A DNA stretch of 64,000 bases, taken from Symbiotaphrina buchneri (lineage: Eukaryota > Ascomycota > Symbiotaphrinales > Symbiotaphrinaceae). The notes beneath the pieces are model-generated. The model saw only the letters and a program-made list of their open reading frames with translations. It was not told where the DNA came from and searched no databases. The translations under genes were made by a program, and so were the position numbers. The stretch is taken from positions 310,001 through 374,000 of the forward strand of contig BCIG01000011.1 in NCBI GenBank assembly GCA_001599915.1, in the 5' to 3' direction. Below, in pieces: positions 11,988 to 23,199 of this stretch. Each line of letters starts with the position of its first letter. Within the stretch, counting starts at the first letter, position 1.

Positions 11988-12812
11988 GCTTCGAAGAGCG
12001 GCTCCCAGGCACCGCCGATGATCGTATGGCCCCGTCGGAGGTTTGCTCAGTTGCGTCGATTTGTAAACAGACGGAAAACCAGAAGTATGCCTCAAGCACC
12101 TAAGGAAGAAGAGTAAGGAAAGATATTGAAAGTAAGACACGACTGTCCAGCAAAATCCGACGACTCTGTCACAGGTTACATTATTATAGTTGAATATTAT
12201 CATTACATTTGGATTATTCCGGATTGGAGGAGCAGCGGAAATGACGAGCGAAAATCTTCGTAGCTTGGCTGATAACACCGCCTGCCTTATCTTAGCGTGT
12301 GGCCTGATAATGCCCCGTCTGCGCTTGACTCTTCAAGGAAAAGTACATTATCCTTTCTCATAATAACAGGCGTGACCTCAGCCTCCTTCCACGCCAATAT
12401 GAGCTGACCATACTTATGACGGGGCCCCTCTTCACCGTCCAATCAATCTGTGTCACAGATGGGCCGCGGAGACGTCCTCGACGTCCTTCCACTCAAGGCA
12501 AATATGTAGCAAGAAAGGTACTCCGTATGTGTAGACGGCGATATTATAACTGCCTATGTCATCTCTACCGTCTCTACCATTAGTAGTCCACCTGGTTCAT
12601 CAGAATGTAATGGTATCATAAGTGGCAGCCTACCAGTCACAATCATTCCATACACAGTCATGGGAGTTACCTAAGGTAGGCTTAGGGATTCCCAGGAAAT
12701 GCGATCAGATGTTTTTGTCTAACACGCTTGCAGAACCTTCCAGCTTGAATGCGCTCGCTCCAGCTCCAGATATAATACAATCCCTGTAAATGTCGGTTGT
12801 CCCAAACCCCGC
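11988..12812. promoter_or_regulatory. MET1 promoter region and RPN5 3' region
   Basis: 825 bases between the RPN5 stop and the MET1 start, both on the minus strand. It carries the ATGGTATCAT site (12610-12619) and a TACTCCGTA nonamer (12519-12527). No gene seen. Confidence 0.6.
12610..12619. promoter_or_regulatory. Candidate CYS3/MetR-type bZIP binding site
   Basis: The sequence ATGGTATCAT matches exactly the palindromic consensus ATGRYRYCAT known for the Neurospora sulfur regulator CYS3. It lies 620 bases upstream of the siroheme synthase start, a gene of the pathway that regulator controls. By chance this degenerate decamer is expected about once in 64 kb, so position rather than the match alone is what makes it credible. 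Confidence 0.4.
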
Positions 12813-14561
12813 TTAGTGCACCTTCTCCGCGCGAGAGGCCTTCTCCTTCTCCGCCGGCTTGATCCGAGCCATCATCTCCTCCTTCGTGATCAGGTGATCC
12901 ACGCGCTCCAGCAGTGCCAGGAGGCTCTTCATGTTCGAGCTCCACTCGTTCAGCACATCATCCGCGTCCCGCGGCTTTGCAAAGTTGACAATCTTTGCTG
13001 GCCGGTCGATTTTGGCGTAGACCGTCTTGGCTGTGACCAGGTCACTGATGTACTTCTCCGTCTCGTCCTCGCTGAGATCCAATAGTTCCGTCAAGCGCCC
13101 GACCTGGATACGAGTGTAATACTTCGCAATGACGCGCACGTTATGTTCGATGACGCGCTTGCGCAGATCCTGCCATCTCTGAAAAGCCTTCTCGTCCCCG
13201 CTTTGATTCGGCTCCGCGTCGAAAATGTCGGTGCTGCAGAGATGGGGACCAAACTGCTTCGCAACCATCGGCCACCGCATCAGTTCATGCATTGTGAAAA
13301 GTTTCAGGAGTTGAGCATCAGACGGTATCTGCGAGATACGTGGATCCCTTTGGATGCGATGAAGAAGATCGGACTGTTCGTTGTCGTAGGGCGCTAAGAT
13401 GATGAAATAGATGACGCGTTGTAAAGCCTAAACCATCAGCATGTGGTTAACGCCCGTGGGGTCGACAAGACTCACAGCACGAAGTTGCTCCGGGTTGTCC
13501 TCCACCGATTCGGTATCCAACACCTGCCGGTAATGCTTACAGACGTCCAAGTACTTGTCCTCATGCTTTGCCAGGATGATTTGCTGCTCATAGTAGCGCA
13601 GTTTGAGGTCCGTGACATCTTCATCTTTAGCTGGAGCAGGCTCGTCCATGCCCCTTGCTTTCTCTTCGTCACTCAGCTGAACGATATGGGTCCGATCACC
13701 TTCCGTTGTAGCTTTCTTTTCCTTCTCCTTTTCCTCCGGTGTCTTCTTGGGCTTCCGAGCAAAATACTTTGTGCTTATCTTCCTGCTTAATATGCCAGCC
13801 TGCGTCCAGTCACCCTTCTCGATGCACAAGGCCACCTGCTCGAGGATAAACTCGGTCTTCTCCCGCCGGTCCATAGACCCGAAGGTCTCTACCTGAAGCT
13901 CACAGAGTATGTCTGCCGCGGCGTTTAAGTCACCTTGTGATTTCTTGATGTCGGATAGGATGCGTGTGACCCGGGCTCTTTCCACTTCGACAAATATCTG
14001 AGAGAATCAGTCATTAAGCTCAAATCAATGATGCCAGTTTATTCTCGAGGATGACCTACCTTGCCTTCTGTGACCGTCCGCAGGGTCTCAATCACGGACA
14101 GTTTAACGTCCGTGCCCGGCGTCTCATCCAAGAAGCCCATGACGACCTGAACCATCTTCGTTATAGCCTGTTTGAGCTGACCATGTTTCTTGGAGAGTAA
14201 TAAGACTTGTTCATTGAGCAAGCTCCAGTCTCCGGCATCTTTGCATAATGTGACTATAGCAACCAGTATCCTTGAAGTAGATGCTAAATCTGAAGCCTGC
14301 GATACGACAACCATAATTAATTCGGACGTGAGCATATTGACAGGAGCAATGATGCGCCTACTTGTCGTGTTTGTTTTTCCAAGGCAGACAGCTTTTCTAT
14401 GGCCGCTTGGATATCACCCTGTTGGAGCTGTCGTCAGTCGAAGTCTCGGACAACAAAAGGAGCAGGAGACAGACTTTCGCAAGCTCCTGACAATCCGGGA
14501 TGGCCTTGTCCACCTCCTTTGTGAAGTCCTTGTCAGGTTTGAATAGCGCTCCGTCCGCCAT
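12813..14561 (-). CDS. RPN5: 26S proteasome regulatory subunit Rpn5 (PSMD12)
   Basis: PCI-domain subunit of the 19S lid, contacting the deubiquitinase Rpn11 and the base. Five exons: 14561-14475, 14418-14362, 14296-14060, 13997-13476, 13427-12813. They total 505 residues, close to the family size of about 450-460 plus an insertion. The N-terminus is MADGALFKPDKDFTKEVDKA. Helical-repeat motifs include AKHEDKYLDVCKHYRQVLDT and DAQLLKLFTMHELMRWP. The C-terminal PCI region has KYYTRIQVGRLTELLDLSE and ends in a charged helix KASRAEKVH. A Lys/Glu/Pro-rich insert near residues 215-250 (KKTPEEKEKEKK) explains the extra length. All introns are 50-65 nt. Confidence 0.94.
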
Positions 14562-15286
14562 GTTGGGAGGTGGATGTAGAATTCAACAAAGCTTTGGTGA
14601 GACGGAATGATTTCGAATGCAGTTGTCGAAACTGGCGTCTAGGGCTGGATTGGCTAAGGTAAGGTTCGTAGATGAGGTAGGAGCTTCGGACAAGGGTGCG
14701 GCAAGACAGGTAAGGTACCTAAGGTACGGATAAGTCCGAGTACCTTAAGGTAGACAGTGGGATATGGTATACCTATGGCAATATCTCACGTACGTATCTT
14801 CCCGTAGCTTGAACGTGGGAGTATGGAGTATAAGGTAAGGTGAGGTAGGTAAGGTAATGCTTCGCGCGGCGTTCACCGTTCGGTGATTGGTGGTTGGTGG
14901 TTAAGGCCAGTTTGCTTACCTAAGTCACTTTTTATGATGGACTACGAAGGTACCGGTACGCTGTGCTCGGTGCTGCCTCTGCCGACGGCCAGGAGCGTTT
15001 TGACCGTGATGCCAGAAGCCAACAATGAACTTATCTGAGGTACCTTAGCATCTGTACGTCAGGTTTCATCCTCATCACCTGCATGCTCCAGACCAATTGA
15101 GAGAGCTTTTAGTGCCCTTGATTTGTCCCTACCCTACGCCAAAGGAACCATTGGGCCTCTTCTACATCTACTAGCATGCCTTCTTTTAAATTATCCATTG
15201 TTTTTTCTATATTTATATCTTTTCAAATTGTTTTCTGTTCTGTTTCAATTGTCTCTGATTTATAGCTAGTAAATCTTAAACCTTAG
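14562..15286. other. Intergenic region with dense AGGTACCT-type motifs
   Basis: Between the RPN5 start and the first supportable codon of the M20 gene. It has perfect AGGTACCT palindromes at 14713-14720 and 15038-15045 and several partial copies (for example around 14823-14856). From 15180 to 15285 it turns sharply A/T-rich. The missing first exon of the amidohydrolase probably lies here, and I could not place it. Confidence 0.55.
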
Positions 15287-16529
15287 AGATCTCGGAGATA
15301 TCGTTCGGTCGTTCCGGCCAGATCTGGCACCGTATGAATCTCTCTACAAGCATCTGCATTCGCATCCTGAACTTTCGCTTCAAGAGAAGGAGACCGCGGC
15401 AACAGCGGCAAGGCATCTCTCTACCCTCTCTGGGTTCGAGATCCATGAACACATAGGCGGCGCTGGACTTGCCGCGGTGCTGAAGAATGGCAATGGCAAG
15501 ACGGTGCTGCTGAGAGCTGACATGGACGCACTGCCTGTAGAAGAGAAGACCGAGCTTCCTTACGCAAGCAAAGTCCATAGGACCGACGACGATGGCATCA
15601 CGAAGCCAGTGATGCACGCCTGCGGGCATGATATGCATGTAACTTGCCTGTTGGCCGTCTCCGAGCTCTTGCATAAAGCGCGCAGGGAGTGGAGCGGCAC
15701 TCTCATAGCCCTATTCCAACCAAATGAAGAGCGAGCTGGCGGTGCGCGTGCCATGGTGGAAGACGGCCTGTATTCCAAGGTCCCCGTACCTGATGTCGTT
15801 CTGGGTCAGCATGTGATGCCCTATCGTGCCGGTACTACGGGGACAAGAGTGGGCTTGATGGCAAGCGCGGCAGATAGCTTCAGAATCACCGTGTATGGCC
15901 AGGGAGGCCATGCCTCCCAACCTCACCGGACTATTGACCCGGTCGTTATGGCTGCAAACATCGTCGTCCGTCTACAGACCATCGTGGCAAGAGAGGTTGC
16001 TCCTACAGACTTTGCTGTGGTGACAGTGGGTAGTGTGCAGGCTGGCATGACCGAGAATATCATTGCGGATTACGCTACCCTCAAAGTGAACGTCCGTACC
16101 ATCGATGCCGAAATCAGAGAGAAGGTTCTGAAGTCGATCAGGAGGATCGTGAAAGCTGAATGCGACGCTAGCAATTCCCCAAAGGAGCCCCTATTTGAGC
16201 CAACCTCGCATTTCCCTTTTACTGTCAATGATAAGGAAGTGACTGGTACCATATCAAAATCGTTCACGAGCTACTTTGGCGGAGACTTCGACCCGGACCG
16301 TGAACGGCTTCTTGGAAGCGAAGACTTCTCTATATTAGGGACATCTTGCGGGCAGCCATGCTGCTTCTGGACTTTCGGAGGCGTCGATCCCAAGGAATGG
16401 GAAGAGAAAGAGAATTCGGGGAGGGACATTCCGATCAATCATTCTCCGTTCTTCGCGCCCGTCATTCAGCCCACAATGAAGACAGGAGTGGATGCTATGT
16501 CTCTTGCTGCACTGACCTATCTGGCCTGA
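15287..16529 (+). CDS. M20D-family amidohydrolase (aminoacylase / hippurate hydrolase-like), 5' end unresolved
   Basis: Metal-dependent hydrolase removing acyl or amino-acid groups from amide conjugates. The exact substrate cannot be read from the sequence. The supported part starts at the acceptor ending at 15286 and runs open to 16529 (about 414 residues). Di-metal site motifs are ADMDALPVEE, HACGHDMH and NEERAGGARAM, with GQHVMP and the dimerisation-domain motif GQGGHASQPH downstream and LGSEDFS near the end. The conserved N-terminal YESLYKHLHSHPELSLQEKETA shows that only about 10-20 residues are missing. There is no in-frame ATG between the upstream stop (15267) and the conserved region, and the acceptor at 15286 requires an exon ending in phase 2. 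An ATG at 15177 opens a short hydrophobic peptide, but no donor in it has the right phase. Convergent with the Arb2 gene, 39 bases apart. Confidence 0.85.
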
Positions 16530-16568
16530 AAAGCAAGCAGAAACTGCCCAGGTCAACCCTTGATCGCT

Positions 16569-17919
16569 CTATCCATTCATCTCTGCCTCCTCATCTTCGA
16601 CTTCCTCCGCTACCTCCGTGAGGTCATCAGTGCGCTCACCAGGTCTGAACACCATAAGGACCGGGTTTTCGTACGACTGGTCTCTCGACACTTCGTCGAA
16701 GTAATCTAGCATCGAGATATACGCTGCACTTGTGATGCATTCCGCGAACTCCCCCTCTCCAGAGGCATATGTGTTGCAACCGTATTCAGCCCGGCCATCG
16801 ACAGATGTCATTGGTGGCTCTTCGCTTAGAACGTAGGCTCTGGCGCGCTGCGCTTTATTAGTATTACTGGTCAAAATAAGCCTTGAGTAGGGACCTACTT
16901 TGGACAGGAAGGTGACGAAATCGGGATCTTTCAGATCTGAGATGCTGTGGAACGGTTGGCTGAGTGCGAGTGCCTCGATTCGTTTCGACCATCTTTGCCC
17001 TGCAACTTGATGTCAATACAGGCGATACATGGGTCCATTTGGAGAGCTTACAATTGGAATCGAGATAGTTGACAGCCTCGCAGCCTCCATCGCCCAGACC
17101 GATCACATCGATTTTTGCATCGTGCGGGACTAGCTGCTCCACGACCACTTCGAATATTGCTGCAAGGTGTTTGGCCCAATCTTCGTGCCCGGATACTTTG
17201 TTCTTTACTTCATCCATGTGAATAGGTCCATGGAGAGCAGAGCTACGCGGCAAAGCCTCCCATGTGCGGAAACTGACCGCCTTCTTGCCCTTCCTCCACC
17301 ACAATAGCTGACCCAGATTGGCCACGATGAGTCCAGGGGGTTCTTTCGCCTCGGGCGTAGACTGAGATGTCTGCAGCCGTTTCACCATGCTCACAGCCGA
17401 GCCGGCGTTGATCCCTCCTCTGCCGCAGATATCTCGGTATGCCCAGATGCCGAGGTCCTGTTGGGAATCATTGAACACGAGTATCACGCGCTTCTTTTTG
17501 TCTAGATCGACTGATGCGAGGATTGGTATATGGCGGTCACGGTCTCCTGCGCCGAGAGGGAGCCGAAGGACTGGGAGGCCGATCTCATTTAGACGCTGCA
17601 GGACGATGCGCCGGATACACTCTGATGGATTTTTCAGATGTGTTCTACGCCAATAGACGAAGGTTCCTCACCATTCAACGCTTCTTTGTACCTGTCATTG
17701 TATCTGTCGTTATTGCTGACGAAGTAGTCGAAGTTCTCTTTTGGGTTCGCAATCTGCTTGATCTGGTCATCCTCATTGATAAAGTACCTATACATGACCG
17801 TTAGTTGGTCAGGGGACTGCCTGACAGGACTCTGTGAGGAGTGATACATACCCTAGTTTCGTAAGGTCCTCAGGGAAGGCGAAATCCTTGGGCAAGGTGG
17901 TGGGGAGCCGCCGAAACAT
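16569..17919 (-). CDS. Arb2-domain protein
   Basis: Contains the Arb2 fold. In fission yeast Arb2 is a subunit of the Argonaute siRNA chaperone complex needed for heterochromatic siRNA loading, and the same domain ends class II histone deacetylases. Four exons: 17919-17852, 17787-17672, 17621-17052, 16999-16569, giving 394 residues. N-terminal signature: FRRLPTTLPKDFAFPEDL then GYFINEDDQIKQIANP. The core has PVLRLPLG, a KKRVILVFNDS strand, LGIWAYRDICGRGGINAGS and IDVIGLGDGGCEAVNYLDSN. The last about 45 residues are very acidic. This lacks a deacetylase catalytic domain, so it is a free-standing Arb2 protein. Whether it acts in RNA interference here is inference. Confidence 0.82.
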
Positions 17920-18367
17920 GTTGAGGTGCGGTTCAGACTTCGGGAAGCAGATCAAGAAGAGACAGGGTGGTGCAAATTCGGATGGAGATGTTCGTGCTTG
18001 AAGTAGGAGGGGAAAGGCAATATGAGCTGCAGCAGATGCCCCACGTCCATTCACTCCATAGTTGTTTCCATCTGAAAGCGCTTGAATGCGGGCCCTTGCA
18101 GATGACACACAAACTTCACTGGGTTCGTTCGTTTGCGCAACGGCAAACGAAACTTTACCAATTGATTGGGTGGAAGTAGAACCTTCATTCATTGTAAACC
18201 TCAGGTGACCATCAAGAGCGATCATTCCGTGCAATCATGCCGCCCTTTTACCATACATTGGCTATGCACGCCCAAGAGATCCAAACACCTTTAAAATGCC
18301 AACGCCACTCCGTCCGGTCATTGAGCTATGGAACCAGTCGTCCGAAAGCGCCATTAAGAGTAGTTTT
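17920..18367. other. Intergenic region, Arb2 / MRP2
   Basis: About 450 bases between the Arb2-gene start and the MRP2 stop, both minus strand. It should hold the Arb2-gene promoter. Nothing else recognisable. Confidence 0.55.
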
Positions 18368-18890
18368 CTACCAGCTTGCCTTTTTCACACCAGGTAGATT
18401 GCCCTCCAGTGCGTTCATGCGGAATTGAAACTTGATTGCCCAGTCAGCACGGCTCCCCAACGTAATGCCAAAGCATCCAGCTGCCTTACCCTGGACATCC
18501 TGAATTCACTGAAGACACCACGTCCCCTCCCACCCATGATACATCGATTCCGCACTTGGGTCGGCCTGGTGTACGCATGCATCTGCGAGAGCTGCAGCTG
18601 CGCTTGCGCGCGAGTCCGCTGCGGCAGCGTGGTGTTCCGGATCATGTACCTTAATGCTTGCCTGAGGCTGGATCAGCAATTGAACGCCTTCGAGGATCCA
18701 GTGGCAGTCATTGCAGAGGGCATGTCCGAATCCGCTGCGACACAAAATGCCGTCAAGATGCTCGGGAAGATCGGAGCACTTACCGCTCGGTTTCGGTCTG
18801 CTCGACGACTTTCCGCTTGGTATGATCTCTGATAACCCGAATATTGACAAAGGACGCGATGTCCAGCCGCTTCGCTCTAAATTGAGACAT
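18368..18890 (-). CDS. MRP2: Mitochondrial small-subunit ribosomal protein uS14m
   Basis: Protein of the mitochondrial 37S ribosomal subunit head. Three exons: 18890-18784, 18661-18490, 18430-18368, giving 113 residues, the usual size. The N-terminus MSQFRAKRLDIASF and RVIRDHTKRKVVEQ, the middle ALRYMIRNTTLPQRTRAQAQ and NRCIMGGRGRGVFSEFRMSR, and the end FQFRMNALEGNLPGVKKASW match the uS14m family throughout. Long open frames on both strands overlap this gene (18425-18832 plus, 18506-19072 minus), but they are shadows. Confidence 0.93.
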
Positions 18891-19544
18891 TTTGCTGGAA
18901 CAGCCGCGGGTTGATGGCGGTCGCAAATGCAGTCTATCCTTTTGAGGTGACGAGGTTGCAGATGCCGTCTTAGAAGAACTTGGGACGATGCACGTGATGT
19001 GTTGTGATGGTTCGGTCCATTTGGGTTTAGCGTTTCACCTCCTGAACCCCTATTTCTTCTCTCGCCCACCACTACTACTGTGCCTTGTGCCTTGTGCCTT
19101 GTGCCTTGTGCCTTCGTGCTTCGCCATTCTCCATCGAACAGACTTCATCCGGACCAATGTCTTTGGGAGCCAGCGTATGCTCTGAAGTGATACATCCAGG
19201 CATTACGCATAACCAGTTTGCGAATCGAAGGAGCAAAGGCCAAGGAGCATTTTCGCTGGTAAAAATAGGCCTTGAAATATGCAATCTTGCGATATATAGG
19301 TAATATTCACCATGTCGTCTCGCACGCTTCTCGCATGCAGTGGATTCGCCTCCCCTTTGTCCAAAGGTTGCTCGCTTCCCGCACTATGCTTGTAGATGCT
19401 GTGCGCTTGCTCTCCCTCTCCTTCCACCCGCTCCTTCCATCATATCTCCCTCCACATGTGCTCCTAGGTTCTCAAGTTGTGCAACCATTCTGCAGCAACT
19501 GTCAGCCCATAGTCTGTTTCAGCTCATCCCACCCGATCATATCC
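18891..19544. promoter_or_regulatory. Divergent promoter region, MRP2 / SDR gene
   Basis: About 650 bases between two start codons, with the heptamer tandem repeat at 19081-19114. The frame of the SDR gene stays open upstream to 19272, so a longer N-terminus is possible, but the translated stretch looks like leader sequence. Confidence 0.5.
19081..19114. repeat. Heptanucleotide tandem repeat (TGCCTTG)n
   Basis: Four complete TGCCTTG units plus a partial fifth, in the promoter region between MRP2 and the SDR gene. A 7-bp unit outside coding sequence is free to vary in length. Confidence 0.9.
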
Positions 19545-20636
19545 ATGGCGGACTCCGGACGAGACCTCACTCTGTCCCCTCCACTTGATCTTCTGCAGCC
19601 TTATAATTCCGCTTGGGTCAAAGGCAAGACCATTGTCATTACCGGCGGCGGGTCCGGGATCGGAGCAAGTCTAGTCGAAAGATGGGCTTCGTTGGGCGCT
19701 GTCATCGTCGTTGGGGACATCCAAGCAAAGAGATCCCAGCAGGTCCTCCAGATGATCAGGCAAAAGACCAGGAACCACGCGGTGCATTTCGTCTACTGCG
19801 ACGTTCGCAAATGGGATTCGCAGGTCAACCTCTTCCAAAAGGCAGCTGCTCTCAGTCCCAAAGGCGGCATCGACGCTGTAGTCGTGAACGCCGCCGTCCA
19901 AAATACTTGGTCTTTCGAGCAGCCGATCGGCCTGGATCAAGGCATGCCGTTGCCACCGAACATCACGGATTTGGAGGTGAATATGATCGGTGCGATCCTC
20001 TCCGTACACCTGGCCATATTCTGGCTGCAACGGAACCCTAAGCAGGAGGATCTTCCACAACTCACTAAATCCACACCAGCCCCCAGAGACCGCCATCTTC
20101 TTCTCATCGGTTCGATGGCCTCGCTAGGACCAGCGCCCGGTGCGGCACTGTATGCTGCCAGTAAGCATGCGATGCTTGGCCTGTTTCGTTCATTGAGGAT
20201 AACATCGTATGCTCATGGTATCCGCATCAACATGGTCTGTCCGTACTTTGTGGATACCCCCTTGGTCTCGTTGCCTTTACGTATCCTCGCAGCTGGGTCA
20301 GGATTGGCGGAGATGGAAGGCGTCGTAGAGGCGTGTACGCGGATGATGGCGGACAATACTGTCCATGGTCGGTGCCTTTGTGTTGGCCCTAGATTCAATA
20401 TTGCACAAGGAGAAGGCACGGCCTCGACTGCAGCTGGTGACGATATTCGTGCAAATGGCTCCATGAGTGGTTCTACTTGGGAAGCATTCGGGGATGACTG
20501 CTCTGAAGCTCCACACTATCATAGACGCTTCATACGGATGCTCAATACACACACATCAATACGTGGGTGGACAGGCTGGGTGGCGGATATTGTGAAAGCC
20601 ATTATCATCACGGTTAAGAGATGGGTACTGCCCTAA
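19545..20636 (+). CDS. Short-chain dehydrogenase/reductase (classical SDR)
   Basis: NAD(P)-dependent oxidoreductase of unknown substrate. It is intronless, 363 residues from the ATG of MADSGRDLT. The Rossmann nucleotide-binding motif TGGGSGIG is near residue 35, an Asp after the second strand (VVGD) suggests NAD rather than NADP, NAA replaces the usual NNAG-type stretch, and the active site is Ser (GSMAS) with Tyr and Lys of YAASK. The frame is open further upstream, but the added residues look like untranslated leader. The last 30 residues form a hydrophobic/aromatic helix (WVADIVKAIIITVKRW), which could anchor it to a membrane. There is no metabolic cluster partner beside it. Confidence 0.85.
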   Translation: MADSGRDLTLSPPLDLLQPYNSAWVKGKTIVITGGGSGIGASLVERWASLGAVIVVGDIQAKRSQQVLQMIRQKTRNHAVHFVYCDVRKWDSQVNLFQKAAALSPKGGIDAVVVNAAVQNTWSFEQPIGLDQGMPLPPNITDLEVNMIGAILSVHLAIFWLQRNPKQEDLPQLTKSTPAPRDRHLLLIGSMASLGPAPGAALYAASKHAMLGLFRSLRITSYAHGIRINMVCPYFVDTPLVSLPLRILAAGSGLAEMEGVVEACTRMMADNTVHGRCLCVGPRFNIAQGEGTASTAAGDDIRANGSMSGSTWEAFGDDCSEAPHYHRRFIRMLNTHTSIRGWTGWVADIVKAIIITVKRWVLP

Positions 20637-21422
20637 ATAGCTAGCAGACCTGTTGTGCACTCACATTGGCAGTCCAGGAGGATGGTAGATCGGCTATTCA
20701 TTTTTAGTGTCCAATACAACCGGATACCTGCTATCTCTGATGCCTGTCGATGACGAAGTTGCCAACCAAATCTGAGATAAATGGGAATATCGCTCCAGAG
20801 CTGGGTCAGGAAATCACAGCAATGCAATAAGACCGCCACGGTGCAGGCGGCCGCGGAGAGGCTAAATAGTGGCAGTGACTGAAAGCCCAAACATTTGTCG
20901 AGCTGTCCGCGTCACTGATTGGATTGGGTCGGCGAAGGCGTCGCTGTACTTCTCAGATTGACCTCCATCAAGGGTAGGGCAGTTCTGGTACATTGCAAAG
21001 GTATATCAGCGGCCGGATATATGACAAGCGTGGGTATCGTTCTGAGTGATTTACCCTCGCAGTGGTAGTCGTCCTCAATCTCTCATTGAGCTGGCACTAG
21101 ACGCCTGGTGCATCTTGCGGTCTGAGATGACAGCAAGCCTTGAACCATATCCTGCAAAGGCAACAAAGGAATCGTACCCCTATGTCAGCCCCCAGCCGTA
21201 GTGTCCTCCGTCCTTTGCCATCTGGACATTCTTAGCCTTACTTCGTATAAGTCAGCGCACAACCGAGCGGTTACTGCGCGCAACCCGAGATGCCAGAGCG
21301 TCAACTTTATATGCTGCAGGTTGAGCGGACGTCCTTGCTTGTGAGGCGGGAACGAGATCATGAACTCAGCACCCTTGGAGTCCGAGTCCGGTAGCCGAAG
21401 GCAACTGTCCTGAGTTGCTAGC
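20637..21422. other. Convergent intergenic region, SDR / IPI3
   Basis: About 790 bases between facing stop codons. I saw no gene, repeat or RNA structure that I can support. Confidence 0.5.
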
Positions 21423-23199
21423 TCAGCTGCTGTCTGTCATCTCGATATCGCTACCCTGTCCTTCGGCACTGGTCACATTGCCCTGGCTAAGAACCACACC
21501 ATCCCCTTCGCTGGCTTCTTCTGATCCATCTGAACCACTGTCACTCTCTGAAGTAGCCGCCAGTGTCCCGTTGACCCGGCGTCTTTTACGTTCCATTTCT
21601 CTTTCTTCTCGTAGTCTTGCCTTTTGCTGCTCCTTTTTGACGGCTTTCTCTTCTTTGAGGGAAAGCAGCCTTTTCCAGGTCTTCTTCTGTACCTGCCTGA
21701 ATTCATTCACTAACTCCCAGAGTTCCAGATTTTCCTTTCGGAGCTTTTCTTGTTCTTCGCTTGTACCTGCTGCACTGACTTGTGCTGTGACGGACTGAAC
21801 CTCAGAACTCCCGTTTGCTAGTTCCTGGATGCCTAGCTGAAGATAACCAGGGGGGAAAGAACAACTGTCGAATGGCTCATTAGCCCTCCCTCCCGTTCCT
21901 GGCAATTGCGACCCGGATACTTTGGGCACATCGAGAAAAGCGGAAAATTGCGCAGTAAATGTGTAATTGGCGGGGACGACACTTCCAACCTCAGGTCGAG
22001 TATTCGAAAAAGACCCTTCATACTTTGGTTTGGTAACAGATGGAACCTTGATTCGAGATATGGTACCATTCGGAAATCCGCCGGGGGTAAGCACCAAAAT
22101 GTTCGTCACTGGAGACCCTACTTCGGCCACATCTCCCAGGTATTTTCGCTTACCTGCATCCCAGGAGATTATTTTGCCACTTTCATGCCCAGAATAAAGA
22201 AGGGTCCCATCATAGTTGAGAGCCAGACAGCGTGGCACCCCCAGATCCTGGTTTCCCGCCGTAAAAAAGTCCTCCGGTTGCACTTGTCGTGGTGTGCTTT
22301 GCATTTGAGGGTCATACAAGGAACTTGTGGTTTGCCTGTCGAGGAAAAAATCCACGAGTTGGATTTTCCCGTCCACAAAGCCGGTATAAAATCCACGATC
22401 GGCAGGGTCAATCACTAGGCTGACAGGCACAGCATCCATCAAGTAGGTGCGGAGGGGAATGCCACTATAAAAGTCCCAGACTATGCATGTCTTGTCCTCT
22501 GACGCTGATACGGCGATGGTTGTCCGTCCTGAAGAATTCCCCGTGCGTAGGGCCGTGACCGCACCTCGATGGTGCGTCAAAGTATGTAGAGGTTCACGAA
22601 CCGGGAGGGAGGATGACAGGTCGGTCTGGGTGGTGAAGGACAGTAGAGCTGTAATCGACCAGACATTGATGTTAGAGTCTGTCGATGCCGAGAGCAAGCA
22701 ATTGCCGGCAGGGTCAGCAGCTAGGACGGTGATCGCCTGGAGATGCGTCTGAGATGTGGAGATGTGACGGCCAGTGCAGACCTGCAGATCCTGTTAGAGC
22801 GAGAGAAGAGCGAGAGAAGTGCGAACGTTGTTAGTGATGCGCAGTTACCTCCCATAATATCAATCTTCCACCCTCTGTACCAAGAATTAACACGCCCGCA
22901 CCACCAACATCCTCGATGAAGGCCAAAGAGTGCACTTTCTCCGGGAATGGCACAAGCACCTCTTGGTTGTTGCGCTCTCGCGAGTACACGTGAACCACAG
23001 CCTTATCGGCCTGCGCAGCAAAGACGTGTGTGGAACTCACAGCAAGGGAGTTGAGGTTCGTGGAGCTCTTCTTGAAGGTCCCCTTCAGTGCCGGTGAGGG
23101 TTGGAGGCCGAAAAGCTGGATACCCGCATCCTTCGTGGTCGAGGACGTCGTTGCTTTGGGACTGAAGAGAGTCGAGGCGACCAGCGTCTCGGACAGCAT
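21423..23199 (-). CDS. IPI3: Pre-rRNA processing protein Ipi3 (WDR18 homologue)
   Basis: WD40 protein of the Rix1-Ipi1-Ipi3 complex, which works with the Rea1 AAA-ATPase on late nuclear 60S pre-ribosomes and in ITS2 processing. Two exons, 23199-22849 and 22781-21423, give 569 residues. Blade motifs visible include LSASTDSNINVWS, AVTALRTGNSSGRTTIAVSA, EDKTCIVWDFYSG and NYDGTLLYSGHESGKIISWD. The C-terminal 140 residues form a charged coiled-coil (EEQEKLRKENLELWELVNEF) followed by an acidic Ser-rich tail. Length is normal for the family. The acceptor ctgcag before VCTGRH was chosen because it continues the WD strand LILWEVCTGRH. Confidence 0.88.

Noticed and set aside
16860-16925. Possible intron in the last part of the Arb2 gene (gtaggt after TFLSK)
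   Set aside because: The frame continues without a stop through this point into the C-terminal exon, so no intron is needed.
18425-19072. Long open frames on both strands over MRP2
   Set aside because: The three-exon MRP2 model matches uS14m end to end and explains the interval; these frames are shadows.
15287-20636. Possible secondary-metabolite cluster (amidohydrolase plus SDR)
   Set aside because: No polyketide synthase, peptide synthetase, terpene cyclase, transporter or pathway regulator nearby, and housekeeping genes lie between the two enzymes.
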